Shown: positions 17,677 to 27,160 of the stretch, in pieces
Layout: the number at the start of each line of letters is the position of its first letter
How positions within the stretch are numbered: the first letter of the stretch is position 1
Assembly (NCBI RefSeq): GCF_007860075.1
Contig: NZ_SJPP01000001.1
Location: 4,313,490 to 4,377,489 of the forward strand
From: Symmachiella macrocystis
Lineage (GTDB): Bacteria; Planctomycetota; Planctomycetia; Planctomycetales; Planctomycetaceae
DNA length: 64,000 nt
Direction of reading: 5' to 3'
Notes under the pieces: model-generated
Told to the model about the DNA's origin: nothing
The model's database searches: none
What the model saw: only the letters and a program-made list of their open reading frames with translations
Translations under genes and position numbers: made by a program

Positions 17677-20118
17677 ATGCATTTCGTATCCCAATGGCGA
17701 CGGATTGTGTTGGCGTTGACAGTCGTGCTACTCACCGCCGGCATGACGCGCGCGGACGAGCCGCAACCAATTGAAATTCTGGTTTATCCCCCCGACGTAA
17801 AGTTGAATACGGCGCGCGATCGGCAGTCATTGATCGTGCAAGCCCGCTATTCCGACGGCATTACGCGCGACGTCACCAAACAAGCCACAATGAAACTGGC
17901 CGACCCGGCGTTTGCGAAACTCGAAAACAGCTCGCTCCATCCCACAGCCGATGGTGCGACGGAGCTGATCGTTGAATACGCTGGTCTGACGGCAAAGATT
18001 CCCGTCGAAGTGGCTGCGGCCACCGCGGACCGCCCGATCAGTTTTCACTTAGACGTCATGCCCACCTTCATGCGTTCGGGATGTAACATGGGAAGCTGCC
18101 ACGGTGCAGCACGGGGCAAAGACGGGTTTCGCCTCTCGTTGTTCGGATTTGATCCGGTCGGCGATCACCATCGACTGACGCGGGAAATCAGTGGACGACG
18201 GATCAATCTCGCACTGCCCGAGGCGAGTCTCTTATTGGAAAAATCGACCGGAAAAGTCGCGCATGGCGGTGGTAAACGTTTTACTGAAGATGGTGAAATC
18301 AATGCGACGATCGTCCGCTGGCTGAAAGCCGGAGCACCGCTGGATGCCGGCGAAGTTCCGCAGGTCGTTGAGTTGGAACTCTACCCCAAAGGGTCTGTGC
18401 TCGACGGACAGGGAACGACGCAAAAATTAACTGTACGCGCCAAGTACTCCGACGGTACGGATCGCGACGTCACTTCGCTGGCGCAGTTTATTAGCAACAA
18501 CGACAACTCGGCGACCACTTCGCCGGAGGGAATTGTCGAAGCGCAGAATCGCGGCGAAGCCTTCATCATGGCCCGCTACGACACGCACACTGTGGGAAGC
18601 CAATTCATCGTGTTGCCCAAGGGACTGCAATTCACTTGGGCGGAAACGCCGGCGAACAACTATATCGATGAGTTGATCTACGACAAACTCAAGAAACTGC
18701 GAATCCAACCGTCAGAATTGTGCAGTGATGAAGAGTTTTTGCGTCGCGCACATCTCGATATTGTCGGCGTCTTGCCGACTATCGACGAGTACAGCCGCTT
18801 TACGCAGGACCAAGCTCCCGACAAGCGAGACCGTCTGGTGGACGAACTGCTTGACCGGAAGGAATTCGTCGAGATCTGGGTGATGAAGTGGGCGGAGTTA
18901 CTGCAAATTCGCACCACCCGGACCGTGACCTACAAATCAATGCTCCGCTATTACAACTGGCTGCAGGGGCAAGTTGCCAGCAATGTTCCCATGGACAAAA
19001 TGGTTCAAGAACTCTTGGCCTCCAATGGAGGGACATTCTCCAATGCGGCAACGAATTACTATCAGACCGAAACGGAAACGTTGAAGGTTTCGGAAAATGT
19101 CGCGCAGGTATTTATGGGCATGCGGATTCAATGTGCGCAATGTCACAATCATCCCTTCGACCGCTGGACGATGGGCGATTATTATTCGTTCGCCGCCTTC
19201 TTCTCACAGATTGGCCGCAAACAGGGTGAGGATCCTCGTGAGAAGATCATCTTCAACAGCGGCCGTGGAGAGGTGAAACATCCCGTCACCGGCGCCGTTA
19301 TGCCCCCCAAATTTTTGGGAGGAGTCGTTCCCGACGTGGCCGGAAAGGATCGCCGTGAGGTGATGGCCAAATGGTTGGCATCGGCCGAGAATCCTTATTT
19401 CGCACCGAATTTAGCCAATATTGTTTGGGCGCACTTTTTCGGGAAAGGCATCATCAACGAGGTCGATGACGTTCGGATCAGCAATCCGCCGGTCAATGCG
19501 GAGTTGTTGGCGGAATTGGCTCGGCGATTCACCGAATACAACTACGATTTCAAAAAATTGGTCCGCGACATCTGCACGTCACGCACGTATCAATTGGCAA
19601 CGCAAACCAACGAGACCAATGCCACCGACAACAGCAACTTCTCGCACATGGCGCTGCGACGTGTGCGAGCTGAGGTCTTGCTGGATGCCGTTACACAGGT
19701 GACTGACACGAAGAACAAGTTTCGCGGCTTACCCAGCGGAGCACGGGCTGTGCAAATCTCCGACGGGAATACGTCGACCTACTTTTTGAAAACCTTCGGT
19801 CGCGCATCTCGTGGTACCGTTTGTGCCTGTGAGGTGAAGATGGAGCCGAACTTGTCTCAGGCCTTGCATCTGCTCAACGGCGATACGGTGAACAAAAAAA
19901 TCCAGCAAGGCAAACTGGTCGAACAGCGGCTCAATGAAAAGAAGTCGCCTCAAGAGATTATCGATGAGATCTACATTCGCTGCTTGACTCGGCATCCAAC
20001 GGATAAAGAGAAAGCGGCTCTGGAATCAATTCTCGTCGCAGAGAAGGATCAGAAAGCGGTTCTGGAAGACGTGTTTTGGGCACTGATGAATTCACGTGAG
20101 TTTTTATTCAATCACTAG
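17677..20118 (+). CDS. DUF1549/DUF1553 protein with Ig-like domains and c-heme motif
   Basis: The 813-residue product starts with a signal peptide (VVLLTAGMTRADE). A BIG2-like Ig domain lies at about 28-110. CNMGSCHGAARGKDGFRLSLFG (about 131) is the signature of this family, and a second Ig-like domain lies at about 228-310. The DUF1549 region (about 325-530) includes FLRRAHLDIVGVLPT and a true CxxCH heme-binding motif (CAQCHNHPFDRW, about 485). DUF1553 (about 565-805) includes NRIxW-like NIVWAHFFGKGI, RAEVLLDAVTQVTDT and the closing ALMNSREFLFNH. The heme motif implies periplasmic electron transfer or a redox-active surface protein. Its pairing with DUF1501 is characteristic of planctomycetes; the substrate is unknown. 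Confidence 0.9.
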   Translation: MHFVSQWRRIVLALTVVLLTAGMTRADEPQPIEILVYPPDVKLNTARDRQSLIVQARYSDGITRDVTKQATMKLADPAFAKLENSSLHPTADGATELIVEYAGLTAKIPVEVAAATADRPISFHLDVMPTFMRSGCNMGSCHGAARGKDGFRLSLFGFDPVGDHHRLTREISGRRINLALPEASLLLEKSTGKVAHGGGKRFTEDGEINATIVRWLKAGAPLDAGEVPQVVELELYPKGSVLDGQGTTQKLTVRAKYSDGTDRDVTSLAQFISNNDNSATTSPEGIVEAQNRGEAFIMARYDTHTVGSQFIVLPKGLQFTWAETPANNYIDELIYDKLKKLRIQPSELCSDEEFLRRAHLDIVGVLPTIDEYSRFTQDQAPDKRDRLVDELLDRKEFVEIWVMKWAELLQIRTTRTVTYKSMLRYYNWLQGQVASNVPMDKMVQELLASNGGTFSNAATNYYQTETETLKVSENVAQVFMGMRIQCAQCHNHPFDRWTMGDYYSFAAFFSQIGRKQGEDPREKIIFNSGRGEVKHPVTGAVMPPKFLGGVVPDVAGKDRREVMAKWLASAENPYFAPNLANIVWAHFFGKGIINEVDDVRISNPPVNAELLAELARRFTEYNYDFKKLVRDICTSRTYQLATQTNETNATDNSNFSHMALRRVRAEVLLDAVTQVTDTKNKFRGLPSGARAVQISDGNTSTYFLKTFGRASRGTVCACEVKMEPNLSQALHLLNGDTVNKKIQQGKLVEQRLNEKKSPQEIIDEIYIRCLTRHPTDKEKAALESILVAEKDQKAVLEDVFWALMNSREFLFNH

Positions 20119-20148
20119 GTCGAGTCCCAGTGATTCGGAGATTATAAA

Positions 20149-22884
20149 ATGTCGAACCTTTGCAAACATCAAACCGTTAATCGGTCCATGATCCGCCTTG
20201 TCGTTGCTATGTCTGTGGTAGCCACCACCTTGGCAACCGCTGCGCGAGCTGCCGACAAGAAACCGGCGGGTGATAAAGCACCGAAAATCAATTTCATTGA
20301 TCACGTCCTGCCTATTCTGCGTCAAAAATGTGGTTCTTGCCACAACACGGACAAGAAGACGGCGGACCTGGATCTGACCTCTTACATCGGCACGATGCAA
20401 GGAGGCGGCTCGGGGCCGGTCATTGAACCAGGCGCTGCTTCGGATAGCTATTTGTTCGAGTTGATCACGCATCAAGCCGAACCGAAAATGCCGCCCGATT
20501 CCGAAAAGATGCCGGCCGAGATGCTGGCGGTTATCGAAAAATGGATCGACGGCGGAGCATTGGAAACGGCCGGCAGTAAGGCGATGGCGCCCAAAAAACC
20601 GAAGTTCGATTTTTCATTAAAAGGCGCACCAAACGGCAAGCCCGAAGGTCCGCCACCTATGCCGGGACGACTGAATCTCGAACCGGTCGTGCATACCGAA
20701 CGGACAACCGCTGTCACGGCGCTGGCCACCAGTCCTTGGGCGCCACTCGTAGCCGTGAGCGGGCAACAGCAAGTGTTGCTTTATCACTCCCAGACATTGG
20801 AATTCCTCGGCACGCTACCGTTTCCCGAAGGCGTGCCACACGTGCTCAAATTTAGTAGCACCGGCGATTTGTTGTTAGCGGCCGGCGGACGTGGCGGTGC
20901 CAGCGGCCGCGTGGTGGTTTGGAATATCAAAAACGGCGAACGGGTGATCGAAGTCGGTGACGAACTCGACGCAGTTCTCGCCGCTGACATCAGCGCCGAT
21001 CAAACCATGGTCGCATTGGGCGGTCCGGCACGGGTCGTGCGGATCTATTCCACTGCGGATGGGTCGTTACTGCATGAATTGAAAAAACACACAGACTGGA
21101 TTTATTCAATCGCGTTCAGCCCCGACGGTGTGCTGTTGGCGACGGGTGACCGCAACGGCGGCATGTTTGTCTGGGAAGGTTACACCGCCCGCGAATATGC
21201 GTCACTCCGCGGACATTCCGCAGCAATTACCGGGCTGTCATGGCGCAGCGATTCCAACATCCTGGCCTCCAGCAGCGAAGATGGCGGCATCCGACTTTGG
21301 GAAATGGAAAACGGCGGCAACGTCAAAACCTGGTCGGCACACGGTGGTGGCGCAGCTGCGGTGGAATTCACTCGCGACGGCCGCCTCGTCTCCTGCGGTC
21401 GAGATCGTACGGCGAAACTGTGGGACCAAGCGGGCAAACAATTGCTGGCCTTCCCTTCATTTCCAGACATCGCCCTGCGGATCACTCATTGTGACGAAAC
21501 CAATCACGTGATCGCCGGCGACTGGAGTGGGGCCATTCACGCCTGGAACGCGGCGGACGGAAAACCGGTCGGCGATTTGACCATGAACCCCGCCACATTG
21601 ACCGAGCGGCTCACCTCGGCCGAGCAACAACTCGCTGCCCAACAAGCCGAACTGAAAAAACAGACTGACGCCAACACAGCCGCACAAGCGGCCGCAACCA
21701 AGGCCACCGCCGATGTCGAAGCGGCCAAAAAAGCAGTCGCCGACACGCAAGCTCAACACAATCAAGCCGTCGAGGCCGCTAAGGTCGCGAAGGCAGCGGT
21801 GGATGCAGCAACGGCTGAGCATCAAGCGGTTGCCAAAACCAAGGCAACGCTTGAACCGTTGGTTCCCTTGCTGAAAGAATCCGCCACGAAGGCTCAGGAA
21901 GCAGCTGCGAAAAATCCTGAGGACAAAGAACTGGCCGCGGCTGTGGCACAACTGGCTGAGCAAATGACCAAAAATTCCGCCGCATTGGAATCCGCCACGA
22001 AGGCATTGCCGGAAAAAGCAGCCGTGCTCGAAAAATCAAAACAGGCACTCGTCGCCGCCGATAAACAAGTCGTCGATACCAAAGCCGCGTTCGATGCGGC
22101 CGGCAAACAGGTGGCGACCGTTGAACCCTTATTGAAACCAGCGGTCGACGAAGCCGCTGCGACTCAACAAGCATTAAACGCCGTCACAGCGCAAGTAGCC
22201 ACTTCCCAAACTGCTGTCGCCCGTTGGCAAAACGAAATCGAATTCACTAAGAAACTAACCGTCTTGGCTGAAGTCAAAGCCAATCACGCACAGTTGGCCG
22301 GCGTTGCTGCCGAAGCAGCCGCGGAGTTGAAGAGCTCCGAAGAACAATTGGCGCAGGCAAATACGGGTGTCGCAACCGCTGAGGCCAACGTACAAGCCGC
22401 CAACACCACGGTCCAACAAACCAAAGACGCCATCGCTGCGGCAACCGCTCAAGAGGCAACCACCACCACGACGATCGTCACGTTGGATGCCACGGTGGCC
22501 TCATTGAACGAAACCGCAGCTAAGGCGGCGCAAGCTGTCGAGAAATCGGGCGGAGACGCGGATGTGGCTGCGATCGCCGCGCAGGTTAAGGTAGTGGTTG
22601 ACAAAAAGAACGCCGCTTTGGCCGCCGCCAAGAAATCTCTAGAAGAGACTAAAGCCGCGTTGGCAAAGGCCAAGACCGATTTGACGGCTGCGGAAAAAAA
22701 TGCTGTGGCCATGGTGGCCGCTTTGGAAGCCGCCAAGAAAGTCGTTGTTGAACAAACCGCTGCTGTACAAGTGGTGAAAGAGAAATTCGCCGCCGCCAAA
22801 CAAGCTGCCGATGCCGCAGAGCAGTTGGTGCAAAAGACCCAAGACGAAGTTAAAGGCCATCCGCAACTGGCCGGAAAAGCTTAA
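20149..22884 (+). CDS. c-type cytochrome-like / WD40 protein with a 400-residue coiled coil
   Basis: The 911-residue product follows the DUF1549/1553 gene by 30 bp. After a leader (MIRLVVAMSVVATTLATAARA) comes a planctomycete-type cytochrome segment with a CxxCH heme motif (LRQKCGSCHN, about 61-65) and a downstream Met ligand candidate in EPKMPPDSEKMP. A WD40 propeller spans about 180-485 (WIYSIAFSPDGVLLATGDRNGGMFVWE, SSSEDGGIRLWEMENG, DRTAKLWDQAG). The last 420 residues are an Ala/Lys/Gln/Thr/Val-rich helix with heptad character and many TAAQAAATKATADVEAAKKAV-like stretches. This gives a stalk of possibly 60 nm if fully extended. I infer a surface-exposed, redox-linked scaffold co-expressed with the two preceding genes. 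Confidence 0.85.
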   Translation: MSNLCKHQTVNRSMIRLVVAMSVVATTLATAARAADKKPAGDKAPKINFIDHVLPILRQKCGSCHNTDKKTADLDLTSYIGTMQGGGSGPVIEPGAASDSYLFELITHQAEPKMPPDSEKMPAEMLAVIEKWIDGGALETAGSKAMAPKKPKFDFSLKGAPNGKPEGPPPMPGRLNLEPVVHTERTTAVTALATSPWAPLVAVSGQQQVLLYHSQTLEFLGTLPFPEGVPHVLKFSSTGDLLLAAGGRGGASGRVVVWNIKNGERVIEVGDELDAVLAADISADQTMVALGGPARVVRIYSTADGSLLHELKKHTDWIYSIAFSPDGVLLATGDRNGGMFVWEGYTAREYASLRGHSAAITGLSWRSDSNILASSSEDGGIRLWEMENGGNVKTWSAHGGGAAAVEFTRDGRLVSCGRDRTAKLWDQAGKQLLAFPSFPDIALRITHCDETNHVIAGDWSGAIHAWNAADGKPVGDLTMNPATLTERLTSAEQQLAAQQAELKKQTDANTAAQAAATKATADVEAAKKAVADTQAQHNQAVEAAKVAKAAVDAATAEHQAVAKTKATLEPLVPLLKESATKAQEAAAKNPEDKELAAAVAQLAEQMTKNSAALESATKALPEKAAVLEKSKQALVAADKQVVDTKAAFDAAGKQVATVEPLLKPAVDEAAATQQALNAVTAQVATSQTAVARWQNEIEFTKKLTVLAEVKANHAQLAGVAAEAAAELKSSEEQLAQANTGVATAEANVQAANTTVQQTKDAIAAATAQEATTTTTIVTLDATVASLNETAAKAAQAVEKSGGDADVAAIAAQVKVVVDKKNAALAAAKKSLEETKAALAKAKTDLTAAEKNAVAMVAALEAAKKVVVEQTAAVQVVKEKFAAAKQAADAAEQLVQKTQDEVKGHPQLAGKA

Positions 22885-23083
22885 TCTTTAAATTTGGTTC
22901 TATGGATCCTGAAAACCGGCACTGTGTGGCATGGCCCTTCGCCGTGCACTCGTGCTGGTTGAATGCGGATCGCGGCAACGGTATCCTGCAAAGTGGTTCA
23001 TAGAGTACAGCCCGGCGTACGTTGTGCGTAGCTGATCGTGAATTGCAATTCGTGACATCTCACCTTTTTGCAGGACCTGAAGG

Positions 23084-24412
23084 ATGGCCGATACCGATCG
23101 TCGCAACTTTCTAAAGACCGCTTCAGCAGCCTCTGCGACTGCAACTGCTGTATTTGCCGGCGCGCCTGCGGTTTTGGCCAAAGGGGTCAATGATAAACTC
23201 GTCGTCGGTTTGATCGGTTGCGGCGGGCGCGGCCCGGGCGTCGCGCAAGGTTTTACTGGTCAGCCCGGAGTCGAAATCGCCTATGTGTGCGATCCGGACG
23301 AACAACGGCGAAACAAAGCCGCCGCGCAGTTCGGTGTAAAAAGCGAACACGCCGTCGGGGATTTGCGCAAGATTCTCGACGACAAATCGGTCGACGCCGT
23401 CATCGTCGCCACTCCCGACCATTGGCACGCACCCGCTTCGATTCTGGCCTGCGATGCCGGCAAACACGTCTATGTTGAAAAGCCTTGTGCGCATAATTTT
23501 CGCGAAGGACAACTGTTGGTCGCAGCGGCGCGGCGCAACGATCGTGTCGTACAACACGGCACACAACAACGCAGCAATCCTTTCACAGCCACCGCCATTC
23601 AGATGCTCCGCGAAGGAATGATCGGCGATGTTTTGGCCGCCAAAGCGTGGAACGTGCAACGCCGCTCAAACATCGGTCATGCCAACCCGAGCGACCCGCC
23701 GGCCGGTCTTGATTACGATACTTGGATCGGCCCCGCAGCGATGGTTCCGTTCCAGGAAAACCGCAGCCATTACAACTGGCATTGGTGGTACGATTTTGGC
23801 ACGGGTGATATGGGGAACGACGGGGTGCATGATCTCGATTATGCAGTCTGGGGACTGGGCGTCGACACGCATCCTTCCCGCGTGGTGTCGTTAGGAGGCA
23901 AATCGTATTTCGACGACGACCAACAGTACCCCGACACGCAGACCGCGCTATTCGAATACGAAGGCGACGGTTCGATCGGCAGTCGTCGGCAATTGACCTT
24001 CGAAATGCGATTGTGGGACAAGAACTATCCCTACAACGCTGACAGCGGCGCGGAATTCTATGGTACGGCAGGGCAGATGCTGCTCAGTAAACGGGGCAAG
24101 CTGCTGGTCTGGGACGAACGGAATCGCCGCATCGACAAACCGGTCGCAAAAAATCCTGTGCCGCTGAAAATCTCAAACCACCAACAAGATTTTGTGGATG
24201 CGATCAAGACATCACGGCGCCCCAATGCGGATATCGAAATCGGCTTTCGCTCCGCCGCCTTATGTCATTTGGCCACCATCGCCAACCGTTTGCAGCGGAC
24301 AGTCAATTTTGATCCCGCTGCCGAAAAAGTCGTGGGCGACGCCGAAGCCCAGGCGATGTTGTCGCGCACCTATCGCGACGGCGGCCACTGGGCCATTCCG
24401 GCAGGGGTTTGA
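23084..24412 (+). CDS. Gfo/Idh/MocA oxidoreductase with Tat leader
   Basis: The 442-residue protein has a twin-arginine leader (DRRNFLKTASAASATATAVFAGAPAVLA). The Rossmann domain shows a proper nucleotide loop (VGLIGCGGRGPGV, about 44), AYVCDPDEQRR, VDAVIVATPDHWHAP (about 103) and YVEKPCAHNFREG (EKP lysine, about 132). The C-terminal half has the planctomycete signature NWHWWYDFGTGDMGNDGVHDLDYAVW (about 225-250). The family oxidises or reduces sugars or inositols with tightly bound NAD(P), and the Tat route suits export with cofactor. It lies 199 bp after the WD40 gene, and its stop codon overlaps the next start (TGATG). Confidence 0.9.
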   Translation: MADTDRRNFLKTASAASATATAVFAGAPAVLAKGVNDKLVVGLIGCGGRGPGVAQGFTGQPGVEIAYVCDPDEQRRNKAAAQFGVKSEHAVGDLRKILDDKSVDAVIVATPDHWHAPASILACDAGKHVYVEKPCAHNFREGQLLVAAARRNDRVVQHGTQQRSNPFTATAIQMLREGMIGDVLAAKAWNVQRRSNIGHANPSDPPAGLDYDTWIGPAAMVPFQENRSHYNWHWWYDFGTGDMGNDGVHDLDYAVWGLGVDTHPSRVVSLGGKSYFDDDQQYPDTQTALFEYEGDGSIGSRRQLTFEMRLWDKNYPYNADSGAEFYGTAGQMLLSKRGKLLVWDERNRRIDKPVAKNPVPLKISNHQQDFVDAIKTSRRPNADIEIGFRSAALCHLATIANRLQRTVNFDPAAEKVVGDAEAQAMLSRTYRDGGHWAIPAGV

Positions 24413-25677
24413 TGTCGATGTATGTCAAGTTTTTCAAGCATTTCACAATTGCCGCCACGCTGGTGATGGGCTGGGGCGTTCTCACTGCGCAAGCAGAAGA
24501 CTGGCCGCGCTGGCGGGGACCGCGCGGCGATGGGACTTGGCAAGCGCCTGAGCTTCCTGAGCACTGGCCCGAGACTGGTCTGCAGCCAGTCTGGAAACAA
24601 CCGATCGGCGGTGGATATGGCGGGATCTCCGTCGTGGGGGACCGCCTATATGTCATGGATCGGCCCACCGAGCCTGAGCAGGTCGAACGCGTGTTGTGTT
24701 TGGATTGCACCACGGGCGAAAAGGTGTGGGAACACGTCTACGCCGCCGATTACGGAAAACTCGAATACGGCAACGGCCCGCGAGCCACGCCAACGGTTTT
24801 CGAAAACCGCGTCTATACCTTCGGCACACTGGGGCATACGCATTGTTTCGACGCCAATGACGGGACTGTGGTTTGGTCGCACGATTTTTTAGGCAACGAC
24901 GATGCCACCGTTCCCGAATGGGGACTTTCCGGCTCACCAGTGATTTGGAAAAACCTAGTCATTGTGCATCCCGGTGCCAACGGCGGTTGTTACGTTGCCT
25001 TGGATCGAAAAACCGGGGCGGAAGTCTGGCGCAGCAGCGACGACCCAGCCGGCTATGGCACGCCGATTATCATTTCGCACAACGGAAATGAGCAGCTCGT
25101 CTGTTGGTCACCGCGACATATCCTGGGACTAAAACCGGCGGACGGAACGATTCAGTGGTCGATCCCCTACGAAGTCCAGTACGATGTCTCGATCGCGACG
25201 CCGATTTTTCGCGATGGCATCGTCTTCGTGACCGGTTACTGGCACGGCGCCAAGGCCATCGAATTGGGCGACAAACCTGATGAAGCCAAGTTACTGTGGG
25301 AGGAAAACCGTCATTTGCGAGGGTTGATGTGCCAGCCGCTGTATCGTGACGGATATCTTTACAGCTTGGATAAAAACCGTGGGTTGGTCTGTTTTCAGTT
25401 TCGCGAGTGCGAAAAAATGTGGACGGACGACAAGCATCGCATGACCCCCCGCGGCCGTAACCCGCAAGCCAACCTGGTCTGGCTGGGAGACACAAATCGC
25501 GTGATCATCCTCAACGCCGAAGGGGATTTGATTCTAGCGCGGTTGACGCCGGAAGGTTATGACGAACAGTCGCGCACCAACATCATCGATCGCACCTGGG
25601 CCCATCCCGCCTTTGCCGGCCAGCACGCGTATGTCCGCAACGACACAGAAATCCTCTGCGTCCGCCTAACCGACTGA
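24412..25677 (+). CDS. PQQ-like beta-propeller protein, translationally coupled
   Basis: The ATG at 24412 overlaps the TGA of the oxidoreductase gene by one base, a coupled arrangement; a TTG at 24409 is the only nearby alternative. The 421-residue product has a signal peptide (FFKHFTIAATLVMGWGVLTAQAE). Then come DWPRWRGPRGDGTW and the eight-blade pattern with motifs such as GEKVWEHVYA, GTVVWSHDFL, GAEVWRSSDD and GTIQWSIPYE. It is an exported BamB-like propeller. Coupling with the Gfo/Idh enzyme suggests a shared task, possibly as binding partner or electron acceptor; that is inference. Confidence 0.87.
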   Translation: MSMYVKFFKHFTIAATLVMGWGVLTAQAEDWPRWRGPRGDGTWQAPELPEHWPETGLQPVWKQPIGGGYGGISVVGDRLYVMDRPTEPEQVERVLCLDCTTGEKVWEHVYAADYGKLEYGNGPRATPTVFENRVYTFGTLGHTHCFDANDGTVVWSHDFLGNDDATVPEWGLSGSPVIWKNLVIVHPGANGGCYVALDRKTGAEVWRSSDDPAGYGTPIIISHNGNEQLVCWSPRHILGLKPADGTIQWSIPYEVQYDVSIATPIFRDGIVFVTGYWHGAKAIELGDKPDEAKLLWEENRHLRGLMCQPLYRDGYLYSLDKNRGLVCFQFRECEKMWTDDKHRMTPRGRNPQANLVWLGDTNRVIILNAEGDLILARLTPEGYDEQSRTNIIDRTWAHPAFAGQHAYVRNDTEILCVRLTD

Positions 25678-25745
25678 CAACGTCTCACCGCATGCCAAAT
25701 CCCACGTCCCGGGAGGGCGAAGCTCCTGCTGAGCCGCGCGCTACA

Positions 25746-25786
25746 GAAAGCCTCGCGCAAAGACGCAAAGTCGCCAAGAGAAAAAA
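25746..25786. repeat. CGCAAAG-type intergenic repeat, copy 1
   Basis: The stretch GCCTCGCGCAAAGACGCAAAG continues with TCGCCAAGAG. Similar text occurs at 26834-26872 and, inverted, at 26999-27038. All copies are intergenic. A nearby GGGAGGGCGAAGCTCCTGC block at 25710-25730 looks like another dispersed planctomycete intergenic element. Confidence 0.6.
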
Positions 25787-25920
25787 TGTAGGGCAAGCTC
25801 CCGCCTGCCGCGCGCCAAAAGCCCCGCTTTGCACCTTACAGGTTTTTGGCGCGAACCTTTTTTAAGGCCGCGCCTCTGAAACCTGTTTGGCACGCAACAA
25901 CGAATGCTAGGGCGACAAAC

Positions 25921-26739
25921 ATGAATTATCGACAGATCGCGATTCTCGAAGAAACACGGCAGGCGGTGGGGACAGCTGAGATTGCGAGTGAGAGCGAGGA
26001 GATCGCCGGGGGATGGATGGCATTTGCCGGCATGGGGTCCTGGGCGAATCAGGCGTGCGGGATTGGTATGGCCGGCCCGGTGAGCGATGACGATTTGGAT
26101 CGGCTAGTCGATTTCTACGTGCAGCGCGGCGTGGAACCGCGACTTGAAGTCTGTCCGTTTGTTGATGAAACCTTGATCACCGGGTTAGCCAAACGGGGCT
26201 TTGAAGTCCGTGAGTTTGAAAACGTGATGTTCCGCACTGTCGCTGCCGATGACGATGTGCGGTCGCTGCTCGCGCATGGTTGGCCGCCGGGACTGGAGCT
26301 GGTTCCTGTCGATGTGAACGACGATGAACAAACCCGCACGTACATCGACGTCGCCACTTCAGGTTTTCGCCCCCCTGGTGAACCGGTGAGTGACATCTTT
26401 TTTCAAGTCTCCCGCAACACGGTCGCTCATCCCCGCTCCAGCCATTACCTGGCACTGATTGACGGCATACCGGCCGGCGGCGGGGGCATGGAGACGACCG
26501 CAGCGGTCGCATGCCTTTTCGGAACAAGTGTGTTGCCCGAATTTCAGCGGCGAGGAATTCAGGCAGCGCTCATTGCCCGGCGGTTAGAACGCGCGCGGGA
26601 ATTGGGTTGCCCGTTGGTCACAATTCACACCCGGCCGGGCATCGCCACCGAACGCAACGCCCGCCGCTTGGGCTTTGAAATGGCCTACACCAAGCTGATC
26701 ATGGCCATGCCCGGAGAGGGACTTGCTGTTTCGCCGTAG
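25921..26739 (+). CDS. GNAT-family N-acetyltransferase
   Basis: The 272-residue protein has a C-terminal GNAT domain with the acetyl-CoA loop in FGTSVLPEFQRRGIQAALIARRLERA (about 200) and the NARRLGFEMAYTKLIM end (about 245). The N-terminal half (IAGGWMAFAGMGSWANQACGIGMAG, VEPRLEVCPFVDETLITGLAKRGFEVREFE) resembles the degenerate first domain of two-domain GNAT proteins. No signal peptide is seen, so it is cytoplasmic. The ATG at 25921 is chosen over an upstream in-frame alternative because the preceding residues do not fit the family start. The substrate is unknown. It is flanked by repeat-rich intergenic DNA. Confidence 0.85.
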   Translation: MNYRQIAILEETRQAVGTAEIASESEEIAGGWMAFAGMGSWANQACGIGMAGPVSDDDLDRLVDFYVQRGVEPRLEVCPFVDETLITGLAKRGFEVREFENVMFRTVAADDDVRSLLAHGWPPGLELVPVDVNDDEQTRTYIDVATSGFRPPGEPVSDIFFQVSRNTVAHPRSSHYLALIDGIPAGGGGMETTAAVACLFGTSVLPEFQRRGIQAALIARRLERARELGCPLVTIHTRPGIATERNARRLGFEMAYTKLIMAMPGEGLAVSP

Positions 26740-26833
26740 GATATTTCGCAGTAGCATGGACCGGTTGTCGTCGAACCCACCGAACCGCTCGCAGGTTTCC
26801 CGCAACGCGCGGATTCTAAACAACCGTGAGTTG

Positions 26834-26872
26834 TAAAAAGCCTCACGCAAAGCCGCGAAGCTCGCAAAGAGT
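26834..26872. repeat. CGCAAAG-type intergenic repeat, copy 2
   Basis: AAAAAGCCTCACGCAAAGCC is followed by GCGAAGCTCGCAAAGAG. Same orientation as copy 1, inverted with respect to copy 3 at 26999-27038. Confidence 0.6.
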
Positions 26873-26998
26873 TTTGCGGCGTCAATTCGTTGAGCATCGG
26901 TTTTCGTCGATCACGTCGACTTTGCTAAAACGATTTTCTTTCTAAAAAAGATATCCCCGCCCGGCTGCCGTCAATCATGAATACATTGATCCTGGTAA

Positions 26999-27038
26999 CC
27001 CTTTGGCGGCCTTTGCGGCTTTGCGTGAGTCTTTTTTC
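26999..27038. repeat. CGCAAAG-type intergenic repeat, copy 3 (inverted)
   Basis: CTTTGGCGGCCTTTGCGGCT continues with TTGCGTGAGTCTTTTTTC, the reverse complement of copies 1 and 2. It abuts the VOC-family remnant that follows within 10 bp. Confidence 0.6.
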
Positions 27039-27043
27039 TTGTG

Positions 27044-27160
27044 ATGGAACCAACCAATTTCCATTGGCCCTGGGAAATGCGGATCGAGGACCCCGACGGC
27101 GACATGATCCGTTTCGCCGCAGAGCCGCGCGAGGATTTTTCCGTTTGTGGCATGATGTGA
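27044..27160 (+). pseudogene. Remnant of a VOC (glyoxalase/bleomycin-resistance) gene
   Basis: A 38-codon stretch reads MEPTNFHWPWEMRIEDPDGD and then MIRFAAEPREDFSVCGMM before a TGA. The W-E-M-x-x-x-D-P-D-G-x-x-x-x-F pattern is the last strand of VOC-fold proteins, including the Glu metal ligand position. The N-terminal two thirds of such a protein are missing; the sequence upstream is the CGCAAAG repeat, so the break coincides with the repeat. It is most likely a deletion remnant and not expressed. Confidence 0.65.

Noticed and set aside
21457-22799. Several minus-strand frames opposite the coiled-coil region
   Set aside because: Low-complexity Ala/Leu/Ser text created by the repeated codons of the plus-strand coiled coil.
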